From Cliona cf. orientalis (Eukaryota; Porifera; Demospongiae; Clionaida; Clionaidae): a stretch of DNA of 64,000 nucleotides. Made by a program: the position numbers and the translations under genes. The notes beneath the pieces were generated by a model. The model made no database searches. It was not told where the DNA came from and worked only from the letters and a program-made list of their open reading frames with translations. The first letter of the stretch is position 1. Each line of letters begins with the position of its first letter. Positions 12,001 to 24,100 of this stretch are shown one piece after another. The stretch spans positions 186,001 through 250,000 of the forward strand of contig OZ005692.1 of the NCBI GenBank assembly GCA_963930775.1, read 5' to 3'.

Positions 12001-13452
12001 AGTACTGCTGGTGATATTAAATGATGAACCAGATGTGAGCATGATACCACCACGATAAGCTGCACTGTTGTTAGTAAAAGTACTGCTGGTGATATTAAAG
12101 GATGAATCAGATGTTACCATGACACCACCAGAATCAGTTGCACCGTTGTTAGTAAAAGTACTGCTGGTGATAATAAAATATGATGAATCTAAATTAAATG
12201 TGAGTATGACACCACCATAAGCTGCTCTGTTGTTAGTAAAAGTACTGCTGGTGATACTAAATGACGAATCAGATGTTTTCTTGACACCACCAAGAACAGC
12301 TGCAATATTATTGGTAAAAGTACTGCTGGTGATATTAAATGATGAATCAGAAGTGTCCATGACACCACCAAAATCTGCACTGTTGTTAGTAAAAGTACTG
12401 CTGATAATATTAAATGACGAATCAAATGTGTACATGACACCACCATAAGCTGCTCTGTTGTTGGTAAAAGTATTGCTGATAATAATAAATGATGAATCAT
12501 ATATCATCATGACTCCACCTTTAGCCCTAGCACTGATGGCACTATAGCTAGTAAAAGTGGTACCATGGATATTGAATGAGTCTCTATATGCTATCATCAC
12601 TCCACCATGGATCATGGCTGTATTTTCAATGAAGTTGCTATTTTTGATGTTGATTGAGGATTCAGAAGTGATCATGACTCCAGCAAAACTGGCTTTATTG
12701 TAGCTGTAAGTGCTTCCAACAACATGGAGACTGCTATTGTGGGCAAACAGTGCTCCTCCTATCTCGGCTCTATTGTCTGTGAACTTGCTGCTAACAATTG
12801 AAACATTGCTGAAGGCTGTGTACAATGCACCACCAACTGCAAGCGATGGATCTCGATTTAGATAGAGATAATTCAGTATCTCTTGATCACGCGCATAAGG
12901 CGAGATTTCATGATGCTCAAATGTGCTAGCATGTACATTGGAAAGGAATGAACTTCTTGCAATGCTGGCATCAGTCACTTCATTCAGCACTAGTGCTGTG
13001 CCTCTGCCTTCCACACCCTCAAAGATGGTGTCTTCAACTCTAAACTGCTCCACTTGGCTAACTCTGTTGCCTCCACAGCCAACAAAGTGCAGATCCTTTA
13101 TCATAGCAAATGTTATCTCACTGATATTGATCCTTCCTGACTGACTGCCACATTCTACAAACACAGTTCCATTGCCTTCTATGACCTTTGTTATTGAGAA
13201 ATTGTCAGCATGAGACAGAGAGAGCTCTCCATCAAGACTGTGATTTCCCGGCAGAAAGGTGAGAGATACGTTAGTTTCATTGCCGAGGTAGCTGGTGGAA
13301 TTAGCAGCCAACTGTGGTAGAGTAAGGCAGGGATCTCCAGGACAGTGGACACTCGGAGAGGGTGTGATGTAGTAGTGTGCCTGCTGGCTGTTTGCTGAGT
13401 CAGCGTACACCAAGAGGAAGAGTAATAGATTACAGATGGGAAAACAACTCAT
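9049..13452 (-). CDS. R2: intact beta-helix multi-TM receptor-like protein, 1467 aa
   Basis: The only uninterrupted copy in the array, a single exon. Residues 1-22 are a signal peptide ending in DSANSQ. About 23-200 is a conserved N-domain (CPGDPC, VGCGGN). About 210-500 carries Pmp-like beta-helix motifs (GGA and FxxN, as FTNNSA..GGVM) with around eight near-identical units, then more divergent GGAI/GGGI turns to about 760. A Cys-rich stem follows (CFCKSESEPDC, CTCPVGFQPL, CGCDCDSK, GGCQEHL, CLSCHSHW). From about 1056 there are eight or nine hydrophobic helices, including SEYSPRFAGLIGKRDP and RYWTGLLLLVRVV, then a Pro/Glu-rich cytoplasmic tail ending ATPVYR. Many NxS/T sequons fit an exposed ectodomain. 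The repeats resemble chlamydial polymorphic membrane proteins; the ligand and signalling role are unknown. The start is the first ATG before the signal peptide. Confidence 0.85.
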   Translation of the reverse strand: MSCFPICNLLLFLLVYADSANSQQAHYYITPSPSVHCPGDPCLTLPQLAANSTSYLGNETNVSLTFLPGNHSLDGELSLSHADNFSITKVIEGNGTVFVECGSQSGRINISEITFAMIKDLHFVGCGGNRVSQVEQFRVEDTIFEGVEGRGTALVLNEVTDASIARSSFLSNVHASTFEHHEISPYARDQEILNYLYLNRDPSLAVGGALYTAFSNVSIVSSKFTDNRAEIGGALFAHNSSLHVVGSTYSYNKASFAGVMITSESSINIKNSNFIENTAMIHGGVMIAYRDSFNIHGTTFTSYSAISARAKGGVMMIYDSSFIIISNTFTNNRAAYGGVMYTFDSSFNIISSTFTNNSADFGGVMDTSDSSFNITSSTFTNNIAAVLGGVKKTSDSSFSITSSTFTNNRAAYGGVILTFNLDSSYFIITSSTFTNNGATDSGGVMVTSDSSFNITSSTFTNNSAAYRGGIMLTSGSSFNITSSTFTNNSAADSGGVAYIIEASSFNIISSSFYANKANRFGGIIVTIESSTHVTSGTFNYNSGSLYIFNSNLNFSGYTRLENCAEQSNKTAEAREEGGAITSVQSSVIFTGVSSLSNNQARRGGAILAIESKIITYGKTTVANNTATVRSGGGISLQQSDLEVRGNCTISDNDAVRGGGIHATSSKIAVYQPWTLQFIKNRAENGSGLYLEANAKLYVLRVQSTSCSENLLFQANHANYGGAIYVADNTNAGACSPDNECFIQTLALYYYSLCSSVIFTTLGFSDNTASEQGANIFGGLLDRCIPNPFAEVYRQEAPPSRYSGVSYLGDIANIKALSTISSLPVRFCFCKSESEPDCSYQPPTIKVKKGEAFTMPLVAVDQVNHSVDANIISSLSSQDGGFSEGQQTQSVGKNCSNVTFNVFSPHNSEMINLFADGPCGSSTLSTRQLYIEFSECTCPVGFQPLDSDTRCGCDCDSKLSPHITSCNSTTKSLIRVNTNSWITHINDTDPPGYVIHLNCPLDYCQPPTENVSMNLNLPDGSDTQCAYNRSGVLCGGCQEHLSLSLGSSRCLSCHSHWPAVLVVILLAAIVAGILLVTALLALNMTVAVGLINGFIFFANIVAANNAVFFPSSEPSFPTVFVAWLNLDIGIDVCFFDGLDTYSKTWLQLVFSVYIISLVIIVIIISEYSPRFAGLIGKRDPIATLATLILLSYAKLLSVTITALSFAVLDYPDGSRETVWLPDGNVPYFRGKHVALVLVALLIILVGVPYTILLFLWQWLVRAPKWKVFKWTRNTKLNAFISVHHAPYNSKYRYWTGLLLLVRVVLYITASVTVSADPQTSLLITNILVGSLFLIKEITGVRVYKKSFLNIIETGLYFNLLALSAFSWYRFKIDAKKQTAVAYTSTIITFILLVGVVIYHVYLLVRKDHPRPGEEVNEYPLAPVQPGKDEVTFSVIEIPKPRDQSPPPEENNDQIEVKEIICTATPVYR

Positions 13453-13547
13453 TTTAAAATTTCATGAAGGTTTAGCCACTATAGTAGCTGATCAAATGAG
13501 AGCACTGTTTCTAGTTTATTTTTAAGCTGCTGGAAAAAAAATCTGGT

Positions 13548-13564
13548 GTGATTCTTTTATAGAC
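13548..13564 (-). promoter_or_regulatory. TATA-like element of R2
   Basis: The minus strand reads TCTATAAAAGAATCAC about 100 bp upstream of the R2 ATG, equivalent to the TATAAAAAAGAATCA block of R1, R4, R5 and R6. Assignment rests on position and conservation. Confidence 0.45.
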
Positions 13565-13619
13565 ACACGAGCTTCAGTTATGTACTAGCTGTATTGTACT
13601 ATAATGGCCACTGGCTCAC

Positions 13620-14390
13620 TAGGCTGAGTGCAACCATTTACTGGGTAATTGGGATTCTCAATAATCACCCAATTAACTATTGGACCACAAGAGTCTTGTA
13701 CTAATAGTTTCCAGGAACTGCTAGCAGCTTTGACCTAAAAAATTTTTTTAGCAAACTTCTTGGAAGTGATCTAGCTATGGTAGAGTGCATGACTTGGATA
13801 ATTATCATCATTAATTTTCTTCAAAAGATCATCTGGGAAGGTCATTCTACTGAGAATGCATAGCCAATATTATCAGGATAATTTGATAATTGCAAAAAAT
13901 GTAAAGTATGTAGTGGTAATTGTGGCCATAGCTTTTACATGCATACTACAGCTAGCTCATAGTAAAAACAAGTGGACCATAATTAAATTAAACTATTGTG
14001 GGTTGCTTCAGTTGCACACACTATACTTCCCGTCATAGTTCTCATAATACTACTATGAATAATTATATGAATAACAAACTGGAATATTTGCACATACCAC
14101 TTAATTGTCCCATGAGTATTCTCGAATTCATGTAGTAACTATATACACTCTCTCTACATGCATAGTAGGCTATTAGGCAGAGTACACAAATGCTGCAATC
14201 ATACATCATGGGAGTAGTAGAATATGTCAGTTATGATAATTATTATAGCTACTCACAAACTGGTAAGTTTGACATACTGATAGTATCTTTAATTAACTGG
14301 AATACAAGAACTATATGATGGGAGTTAATGTACGTGGCAGTGCAACTGAGGCAACCCACATTAGATTAGTGTGATCCACTTATTTTTGCT
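13620..14390. other. Intergenic, no gene seen
   Basis: AT-rich spacer between the R2 promoter and the next pseudokinase remnant. It is more diverged from other unit spacers than average. No coding, RNA or element signature was recognised. Confidence 0.4.
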
Positions 14391-14765
14391 GTGGCGCATG
14401 CATACATTATTTCAAAGACTATTATAGAACCAATTGTCTCTATGGGAGCACCATTCTTCACAGTATTGTACATATGCACAGGTGTACACACTGCGTTTAA
14501 AATAACACAATGTCATACGTATTTCAAAGACCCACTATCTCCATGGGAGCATCATTCTTCACATGCAAGCATTGCACCAATTCCTGCTGGAGCCAACTGC
14601 AGTTTCAGGTGTCATTACGATACATAGTATACACACCATGTTTAAAGAACACAATGTCATATTATTATTTCAACACTATAATAATTATTATATGAAGCTC
14701 ACTATCTCCATGGGAGCGTCGTTCTTATGGTGTCATGCATATGCACAGGTATACACACCGTAATT
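14391..14765. repeat. Three-copy imperfect tandem repeat
   Basis: Three blocks share TCTCCATGGGAGCATCATTC (near 14431-14457, 14539-14566 and 14704-14732). Each is associated with GCACAGGTGTACACACYG-like and AACACAATGTCATA words. Block length varies from about 75 to 170 bp. Open frames here are chance products of the repeat. Function unknown. Confidence 0.6.
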
Positions 14766-14846
14766 ACAAAGTATTAAAATAACATTAACACACACACAAA
14801 TTTACCTTCTATATAATAGTCATAGTAGTTGTGCTAACTCGGTTAG

Positions 14847-15490
14847 TTACAGCTGGTTGCCGCCACCGCGAAGAAAAGGTTCATTCATATCAGGTGACAT
14901 CTATGAGCTGATTGGGTACCTCTCTTTCTTGCGACTGAAGAGCTGTTGTATCGGCCTGGGCATTCTGTCCTTCCATGAACCAGCCGTGTGTCCACCATCA
15001 TCACGATCGACCCCTCCAACCGGGCGGCTCTTTGGTGCCTTCTGCTGACGTGGCTTATTCTTACGGACCTTCTCCAAAATTGTCTTTATGGGATCACTCA
15101 ATTGAACCTGTGTACAAATAACGGTGAAGTTTAGTACATCGAATCAAACGTTGGAATTTTTGACTCACTGAAGCAGGGTCAAAGTTCTGGATTTCTGGTA
15201 GAGGATTATCAAAGAAATCTTGAGCTATTATCTGAATGAAAATAAGAAACAGAGATATCTGTAGTTGCTCAATGGATCAGTTAATATGTAACACTACACA
15301 ATCATGTAAGTGTCATAACTAAAATGTTTGTTGAATAGATGGGACAAATTACTTCATAATTCGATACCCATACAATTATAGTTGCTACTGTAGTATAGGT
15401 CTGTACATGTAGTTACTACTGCTAAGAATAATGATGAATGGCATACTTTTGAGATGCTGTGAGGAAACCCATCTTCGAATATGAACTGCA
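14847..15490 (-). pseudogene. PXK-B: pseudokinase 3' fragment fused to R3
   Basis: Contains the C-terminal exon (about 14847-15107, stop at 14847-14849), the small exon encoding IIAQDFFDNPLPEIQNFDPAS (about 15169-15231), and only the 3' part of the next exon (LQFIFEDGFPHSISK, about 15450-15490). It then joins directly to receptor coding sequence at CTGCAG/GAGTTTGGC. Four upstream exons found in PXK-A are missing. It looks like a deletion breakpoint, not a functional exon set. Confidence 0.8.
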
Positions 15491-18400
15491 GGAGTTTGGC
15501 ATAAGACAGCAGGATTAGTGTAGCTAGAGTTGCAATTGGGTCTCTCTTTCCAATTAGTCCAGCAAGTCGAGGGGAGTACTCGCTGACTATGATCACAATA
15601 ATCACTAGGGAGATAATGTAGACTGGAAATGCCAGTTGAAGCCAGGTTTTGGTGTATGCATCAAGACCATCAAAGAAACAGACATCAATTCCTATGTCCA
15701 GATTAAGCCAAGCTACAAACACGGTGGGAAAGCTAGGCTCTGACGATGGAAAGAAGACGGCATTGTTAGCTGCTACGATGTCGGCATAAAAAATAAAGCC
15801 ATTGATCAGTCCAACAGCCACTGTCATGTTGAGGGCTAACAGTGCAGTCACCAGCAAGATTCCTGCTACAATGGCAGCTAGGAGAATTACAACAAGCACT
15901 GCAGGCCAGTGACTGTGACAAGATAAGCAACGTGAACTACCTAGGGAGAGGCTGAGGTGTTTCTGACAACCTCCACATAAAACTCCACTACGATTGTAAG
16001 CACACTGAGCATCTGATCCATCAGGAAGGTCGAGAGTCATGCTGATATTTTCAGTTTGAGGTTGGCAGTAGTCCAAAGGGCAGTTGGGATGAATGACATA
16101 GCCAGGTAGATCAGTGTCATTGATGTGAGTGATCCATGAGTTAGTGTTCACTCTCACAAGAGATTTAGTTGTTGAGTTGCAGCTAGTGATATGGGGAGAC
16201 AATTTTGAGTCACAATCACATCCACATCTTGTATCACTATCAATAGGCTGAAAGCCAACTGGGCAAGTGCACTCACTGAACTCTATATACAGTTGTCGTG
16301 TGGAGAGCTGGGAGCTTCCACAAGGACCATTGGCAAAGAGGTTTATTGTTTCATAGTTGTGAGGAGAGAACACATTGAATGTTACATTGCTACAGTTTTT
16401 CCCTACACTTTGAGTTTGCTGTCCTTCACTAAAGCCACCATCTTGTGAAGATAGAGAACTGATGATGTTTGCAACTACAGGATGATTGACCTGATCAACT
16501 GCAACAAGTGGCATAGTGAAAGCTTCTCCTTTCTTGACTTTGATGGTTGGTGGCTGGTAGCTGCAGTCTGGCTCACTCTCACTCTTACAAAAACAAACTC
16601 GAACAGGCAGAGAGGATATGGTACCTAATGCTGTTATATTGGCAATGTCACCAAGGTAACTGACACCACTGTAGTGTGATGGTGTGTACACTTCAGCAAA
16701 TGGATTTGGGATGCATCTGTCCAGTAGTCCTCCAAAGATATTGGCTCCTTGCTCACTTGCAGTGTTGCCAGAGAAGAGTATGCTTATTAACTTATCTATT
16801 CCTACATAATTCAATTGATGAAGTGCAAGTATTTGGATGAAGCATTCATTATCGGGTGAGCAAGCACCAGCGTTGGTATCATCTGCCACATATATGGCTC
16901 CTCCATAGTTCGCATGGTTATCTCGGAATATTAATATGTCGACATGCTCAAAATAAGGATTAATAATATGTTTTAGGATATACAATTTGGCATTAGCTCC
17001 TAAATAAAGTCCACTTCCATTTTTTGCTCTGTTGTTGATGAATTGAAGAGTCCCTGGTTGATATACAGCAATAGTTAAACTGGGTGGCATGGATTCCTCC
17101 ACCCCTCACAGCATCGTTACCAGAGATAATACAGTTTTCCCTGACTTCAAGATCACTTTGTTGGAGAGAAATTCCACCTCCACTGCTGACTGTGGCTGTA
17201 TTGTTGGCTATTATCATTTCACCATATATCATGATTTTACTTTCGATGGCCAATATTGCTCCACCACGTCTTGCTTGGTTGTTTGATAAACTGCTTACTC
17301 CAGTGAATATCACAGTCGATTGGAAGCTTGTGATTGCCCCTCCTTCTTCTCTTGCTTCAGCTGTTTTATTCAATTGTTCTGCATTATTCTCTAATCTTGT
17401 GTAGCCACTGAAATTGAGGTTACTGTTGAAAATATAGAGTGATCCACCACTATCATCAGCTGCACTGTTGTTAGTAAAATTACTGCTGGTGATATTAAAT
17501 GACGAATCAGATGTGATCATAACACCACCAATAAATGCACTGTTGTTAGTAAAAGTACTGCTGATAATATTAAATGACGAATCATATATCACCATGACTC
17601 CACCACCAGCCCCAGTACTGTTGGCACTATTGCTAGTAAAAGTGGTACCATGGATATTGAATGAGTCTCTATATGCTATCATCACTCCACCGTGGATCAT
17701 GGCTGCATTTTCAATGAAATTGCTATTTGTGATGTTGATTGAGGATTCCAATGTGATCATGGCTCCAGCAAAACTGGCTTTATTGTAGCTGTAAGTGCTT
17801 CCAACAACATGGAGACTGCTATTGTGGGCAAACAGTGCTCCTCCTATATCTCGGCTCTATTGTCTGTGAACTTGCTGCTAACAATTGAAACATTGCTGAA
17901 GGCTGTGTACAATGCACCACCAACTACAAGAGATGGATCTCGATTTAGGTAGAGATAATTCAGTACCTTTTGAGCTCTCGCATAAGGCGAGATTTTGTGA
18001 TGTTCAAATGTGCTAGCATGTACATTAGAAAGGAATGAACTTCTTGCAATGCTAGCATCAGTCACTTGATTCAGCACTAGTGCTGTGCCTCTGCCTTCCA
18101 CACCCTCAAAGATGGTGTCTTCAACTATAAACTGCTTCACTTGGCTAACTCTGTTACCTCCACAGCCAACAAAGTGTAGATCCTTCATCATAGTAAATGT
18201 TGTCTCACTGATATTGAACCTTCCTGACTGACTGTCACATTCTACAAACACAGTTCCATTGCCTCCTATGGCCTTTGTCATTGAGAAGTTGTCTGCATGA
18301 GCCAGAGAGAGTTCTCCATCAAGACTGTGATTTCCCGGCAGAAAGAAGAGAGATGTGTTAGTTTCATTGCCAAGATAGCTGGTGGATTTAGCAGCCAACT

Positions 18401-18545
18401 GTGGTAGAGTAAGGCAGGGATCTCCAGGACAGTGGACACTCAGTGAGGGTGTGATGTAGTAGTGTGCCTGCTGGCTATTTGCTGAGTCAGCATACACCAA
18501 GAGGAACAGTAATAGATTGCTGAATCTGATGGAAAAGCAACTCAT
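15491..18545 (-). pseudogene. R3: truncated, frameshifted receptor-like gene (chimera)
   Basis: The start at 18545 gives a signal peptide and N-domain like the other copies. The frame is lost near 17846 (extra AT in CCTATATCTC), regained, and lost again near 17082 (one extra G in ACTGGGTGGC). The beta-helix run is cut to about three units because an internal segment, including the FYANKAN unit, is deleted at about 17445. After TM4 (LLSYAKLL) the gene ends abruptly at about 15490 where it fuses to pseudokinase exon DNA. TM5-TM9 and the tail are gone, about one quarter of the protein. Not expected to encode a working protein. Confidence 0.85.
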
Positions 18546-18890
18546 TTTGAAATTTTACGAAGGTCAAGTTAGCCACTATAGTAGCTGAACTAGAGCACTA
18601 TTTCTATGCGACGATTAAGCCACTGGACAAAAACTAAAATCTGGTATGATTCTTTTTCAATAGACACACGAGCTACAGTTACAAGCCTATAATATTATAC
18701 TATAATCCAGTGGCCACTGATTTGACTTTCAAATAAATATAGCTATCCCTCCACACTTTGCTGCCTGAAATTAATATCCTGAGTAAGCAGGAAATAGTGT
18801 ATAGCTACCCCGGCAATGTTTGATGCCAGAATATTTCAGTAGGCACGAAAGAGTGCATCTCCGCACTGTTTGATAGAAAATAGTGTAACC

Positions 18891-19079
18891 TTACACTCTT
18901 TCCTGCAATAGATTGCATATGGAAAAGCAACTCATTTTCAAGTTCATGAAGATTTGGCTGATCGAATTAGAGCACAGTTTCTTTGCTTGTAGAATCTGAA
19001 GTGGTACTGGAAAAAATCTAAAATCAGATATGCTGACGTTGTGATTCTTTTTTATAGACACATGAACTTCGGTTACCAT
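18891..19079 (-). pseudogene. Relic 5' end and promoter of another receptor copy
   Basis: A second set of receptor 5' sequence lies 350 bp upstream of R3's own start: TATA-like block (19040-19056), the conserved upstream text, an ATG and the codons for MSCFSICNLLQ (ATG near 18935), after which homology stops. It shows that a further unit once stood here and was mostly deleted, leaving two promoter-like blocks in tandem before R3. Its TATA block is better preserved than R3's own (near 18650). Confidence 0.7.
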
Positions 19080-20136
19080 CTATTATTGTAATGGTTCAGT
19101 GCCTCCAAGTATACGGGTTTGTCAGTATCTTTACTGAATTCTGACCATAAATACTGATAAAATTTCAAAAATACTGAAAAATGGGGGGGAATTCAGTACA
19201 TACATAATATATGGAGCTCTTTGTAAAAATTATGCAAAATACTGAAAAATGGGAATATTTATACTGAAGGATAGGAGAACAGCTTGGAGGCACTGATGGC
19301 CATGCACTGACTGACTACCGGGTACTGAGCCCTCTCTTGCAATCACTGATAAATAGATACAATTAAGTTCCTGAATAGAAGCTGTGTAATTTGTGCATGC
19401 AGACTCCCATTCCAATTAAATTATTCAATTTGTAACTAGATAGTATTTTTGCACTGAAAATGATTTATTTGTAGAGAGACTTTGTGGGACTACATAAGGT
19501 AACTCACACAGCTAGTGGCTGGCTTCCACATACATGCACTCTGATCCACTACATCATCTGTCATTTGCGTCAATCCTTACAATTCAAAAATCACTACAGA
19601 GCCCTCTTGTCTGGAAGCATCTTCCCAATGGATAATTGAATTGACTGGGCATGCACCAATAATTAATATTTGTACATACTCCATGCAGTTTATCCAACTA
19701 TTATTAAAATGTCATGCCATTTTAATAGTCTACAAGGCCCATGTACTGCCTGGAAATTAACGAAGGTCATGATTTTGCAATTACCTAGCATGCAGGATAC
19801 TGCAACAAATGATTGAGAACCACATTAAAATTTAATATGTAGTACTAATTGTGGCCATAAACTTTATATGCTATTCTAGTGTCTTACGATCCTTTGCACT
19901 GCACTGAGATATAGCTATACATGCTGCTAGCTTATAACGGTATAATAATATTATGATGTTTAAATCTTCACAGCTAGTGCTATACAATGTCGTGTAGAGG
20001 TATAATATACTATCGGCCGGGTATTTGATAAATATTATTATGACATACAATAGTAAAGAAAGTCAATAATATTATAATATTGTAAATAATAATTATACTG
20101 AGTATCAATATTTAGCTTCTATAGTCATGGAACATG
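19080..20136. other. Intergenic spacer, no gene seen
   Basis: Shares the unit-spacer words (GGCTGGCTTCC, GGATACTGCAACAAATGA) with other units but is interrupted at 19090-19300 by unit-foreign text containing two copies of AAAATACTGAAAAATGGG. No coding or RNA feature recognised. Confidence 0.45.
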
Positions 20137-20665
20137 TCAAAGAAAAGGTTCATTCGTATCAGGTGACATCTGTGAGCTGATTGGGTACTTCTCTTTTTTG
20201 CGACTGAAGAGCTGTTGTACAGTATCTGTCTTGGCATTTGATCCTTTCATGAGCCAGGTGCATGTCCCCCATCCTCACGATCGACACCTTCAACTGGCCG
20301 CCCTTTTGCATGGCGTCTTCTGCTCAGACGAGGCTTTTTCTTACTGACCTTCTCCAATTATAACTGTCTTCATGGGATCACTCAACTGCCATCTGTATCT
20401 TTTAAGGAGCCATCATTCCGCTGATGCTGGACCATCACCAGGAGCCTATGGTCCACTAGATAGTCTATTCTCTCAATTGGGTGAATGAAAGGATCAATGC
20501 TGAAATGTAGATTAAGATGACTAGTATGAAATATCACATAGTCACATAAAAAAGAAGATTTCTACATGCATATTATGACATTGTACCACTCTGATAACTC
20601 CTAACAATTATTGGATTAGTCCTTTTTGATATACATGTGCAGTTGCAGAGGACAGCTGCCGGATA
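20137..20665 (-). pseudogene. PXK-C: degenerate pseudokinase fragment
   Basis: A decayed C-terminal exon (20137-20400, several indels) is joined directly to the exon encoding HPF.HPIERIDYLVDHRLLVMVQ (about 20400-20500) and a decayed SPVSGSCPLQL exon (about 20580-20665). The four exons between them in the parent gene are missing. Indels disrupt every frame. It is the most eroded pseudokinase copy in the array. Confidence 0.75.
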
Positions 20666-21168
20666 CTAGAGACTGAGTAAGTGATGTCACTGAGACATGT
20701 ACAAAATATCCATAATTATAGTTAGTATGATTTAGGAGATTATAATATTACATTATATTATTATAATATTCCAACACTCCAATTGGTATATGCATAAATT
20801 TTGGGGGAATCAACCTCAGGGGCAGTGGAAAATATCTCTGCACCCTGCCCTTGATCTACGGCAGATAAACATGACTGCAATAATGGAGTGATGTAGTATG
20901 GTTAACATCATGAACATGCTTGGTATATATAGCAATACGTTTTTCACCACGGTGTGCTAGCAACTTGTTCATGAACAGCATAACATAACATTATTTACAA
21001 AGCAAATTCCAGTTCACGTGACAAAATTAGGGGACTACTATAGCTACATAAATTTACAAAGCATCGATAGAAATATTAAACTACTTGCGAATAAAGAGTC
21101 TAACAGTTTGTGATTAGCTATTCATGGCAATTACTGAGTATTAATGTTATTTTGTTATTCATCAGAGT

Positions 21169-24100
21169 TTAACGATACACAGGTGTTGCTGTGCATATAA
21201 TTTCTTTGACCTCAATCTGATCATTGTTTTCCTCTGGTATTGGAGACTGATCTCGAGGCTTGGGGATTTCAATGACAGAGAAAGTCACTTCATCTTTTCC
21301 AGGTTGAACTGGAGCCAGGGGATACTCATTCACCTCCTCTCCCAGCCGGGGATGATCCTTTCTAACCAGCAAGTAGACATGATAGATAATCACTCCAACC
21401 AGAAGGATGAAGGTTACAATGGTAGAAGTGTAGGCCGCAGCTGTCTGCTTTTTAGTGTCAATTTTGAAGCGATACCAACTAAAAGCAGACAATGCAAGAA
21501 GATTGAAGTAGAGCCCTGTCTCTATGATGTTCAAGAATGATTTTTTGTATACCCTCGCTCCAGTAATTTCTTTAATTACAAAGAGGCTTCCAACTAAGAT
21601 GATTGTTATTAAGAGTGACGTTTGAGGGTCTGCTGACACAGTGACTGAAGCAGTGATGTACAAGACCACCCTCACGAGCAGTAGCAAGCCAGTCCAGTAG
21701 CGATACTTACTGTTGTATGGAGCATGGTAGACAGAGATAAAGGCATTGAGCTTAGTGTTCCTTGTCCACTTGAAAACCTTCCACTCTGGAGCACGAACAA
21801 GCCACTGCCAGAGAAAGAGAAGAATTGTGTAGGGGACACCAACCAGAATAATCAACAGGGCAATGAGGACAAGAGCTACGTGCTTCCCTCGAAAGTATGG
21901 CACATTTCCATCAGGAAGCCATACAGTCTCTCGTGAGCCATCGGGATAGTCAAGGACAGCAAACGACAAAGCTGTGATAGTCACTGAGAGGAGTTTGGAA
22001 TAAGATAGCAGGATTAGTGTAGCCAGAGTTGCAATTGGGTCTTTCTTTCCAATTAGTCCAGCAAATCGAGGGGAGTACTCGCTGACTATGATGACGATAA
22101 TCACTAGAGAGATAATGTAGACAGGAAATGCCAGTTGAAGCCAAGTTTTGGAGTATGTATCAAGACCATCAAAGAAACAGGCATCAATTCCTGCATCCAG
22201 ATTAAGCCAAGCTACAAACACAGTGGGAAAGCTGGGCTCTGAAGATGGAAAAAAGACGGCATTGTTAGCTGCTACAATGTTGGCATAAAAGATAAAGCCA
22301 TTGATCAGTCCAACAGCCACTGTCATGTTGAGGGCTAACAGTGCAGTCACCAGCAAGATTCCTGTTATGATGGCAGCTAGGAGAATTACAATAAGCACTG
22401 CAGGCCAGTGACTATGACAAAATAAGCATCGTGAACCACCTAGGGAGAGGCTGAGGTGTTCCTGACAACCTCCACATAAAACTCCACTACGATTGTAAGC
22501 ACACTGTGCGTCTGCTCCGTCAGGAAGGTTGAGATTCATGCTGACATTTTCAGTTGGAGGTTGGCAGTAGTCCAAAGGGCAGTTGGGATGAATGACATAG
22601 CCAGGTGGGTCAGTGTCATTGATGTGAGTGATCCATGAGTTAGTGTTCACTTTCACAAGAGATTTAGTTGTTGAGTTGCAGCTAGTAATATAGGGAGACA
22701 ATTTTGAGTCACAATCACATCCACATCTTGTATCACTATCAAGAGGCTGAAAGCCAACTGGGCAAGTACACTCACTGAACTCTATATACAGTTGTCGTAT
22801 GGAGAGATTGAAGCTTCCACAAGGACCATTGGCAAAGAGGTTTATTATTTCAGAGTTGTGAGGAGAGAATACATGAAATGTTACATTGCTACAATTTTTC
22901 CGTACACTTTGAGTTTGCTGTCCTTCACTAAAGCCACCATCTTGTGAAGATAGAGAACTGATGATGTTTGTATCTACAGAATGATTGACCTGATCCACTG
23001 CAACAAGTGGCACAGTGAAAGCTTCTCCTTTCTTGACTTTGATGGTTGGTGGCTGGTAGCTGCAGTCTGGCTCACTCTCACTCCTACAAAAACAAACTCG
23101 AACAGGCAGAGAGGATATGGTATCTAATGCTGTTATCATCAAGATAACTAACACCACTGTAGTGTGATGGTGGTGCTTCTTGCTTGTATACTTCAGCGAA
23201 TGGACTTGGGATGCATCTGTCCAGTAGTCCTCCAAAGATGTTGGCTCCTTGCTCACTTGCAGTGTTGCCAAAGAAGAGTATATTTATTAACTTATCTTTT
23301 CCTATATTAATAAAGAATTGATGCAGTATAAATGTTTGGATAAAGCATTCATTATCAGGTGAGCAAGCACCAGCATTGGTATCATCTGCCACATATATGG
23401 CTCCTCCATAGTTGGCATGGTTAGATCGGAATAGTAGGTGTTCAGAGTTTGAAGTCGATCGATGTTTCAGTACATACAATTTTGCATTAATTTCTAAATA
23501 AAGTCCACTTCCATTTTCTGCTCTATTGTTGATAAATTGAAGAGTCCATGGTTGATATACAGCAATAGTTGAACTAGTGGCATGGATTCCTCCACCCCTC
23601 ACAGCATCGTTGCCAGAGATAATACAGTTTCCCCTGACTTCAAGATCACTTTGTTGGAGAGAAATCCCACCTCCACTGCTGACTGTGGCTGTGTTGTTGG
23701 CTATTGTTGTTTCACCATACATCATGATTTTACTCTCGATGGCTAGTATTGCTCCACCACGCCTTGCTTGGTTGTTTGATAAACTGCTTACTCCAGTGAA
23801 TATCACAGTCGACTGGAAGCTTATGATTGCCCCTCCTTCTTCTAAAGCATTAATTGTTTTGTTCGATTGTTTTGTACAGTTCTTAAATCTTGTGTAGCCA
23901 CTGAAAGTGAGGTTACTGTTGAAAATATAGAGTGATCCTGAATTATAATCAAATGTACCATCAGTTATGTATGTGGAGGTTTCTATAGTAACTATTATTC
24001 CTCCATATCTGTTAGCTTTGTTAGCATAAAAACTGCTGCCAATGATGTTAAATGATGAAGCTTTGACAATTAATGCGACACCACCACTATCAGTTGCACT

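Noticed and set aside
14391..14763. Overlapping 60-78 codon plus-strand frames
   Set aside because: Produced by the local tandem repeat; no homology to any coding feature.
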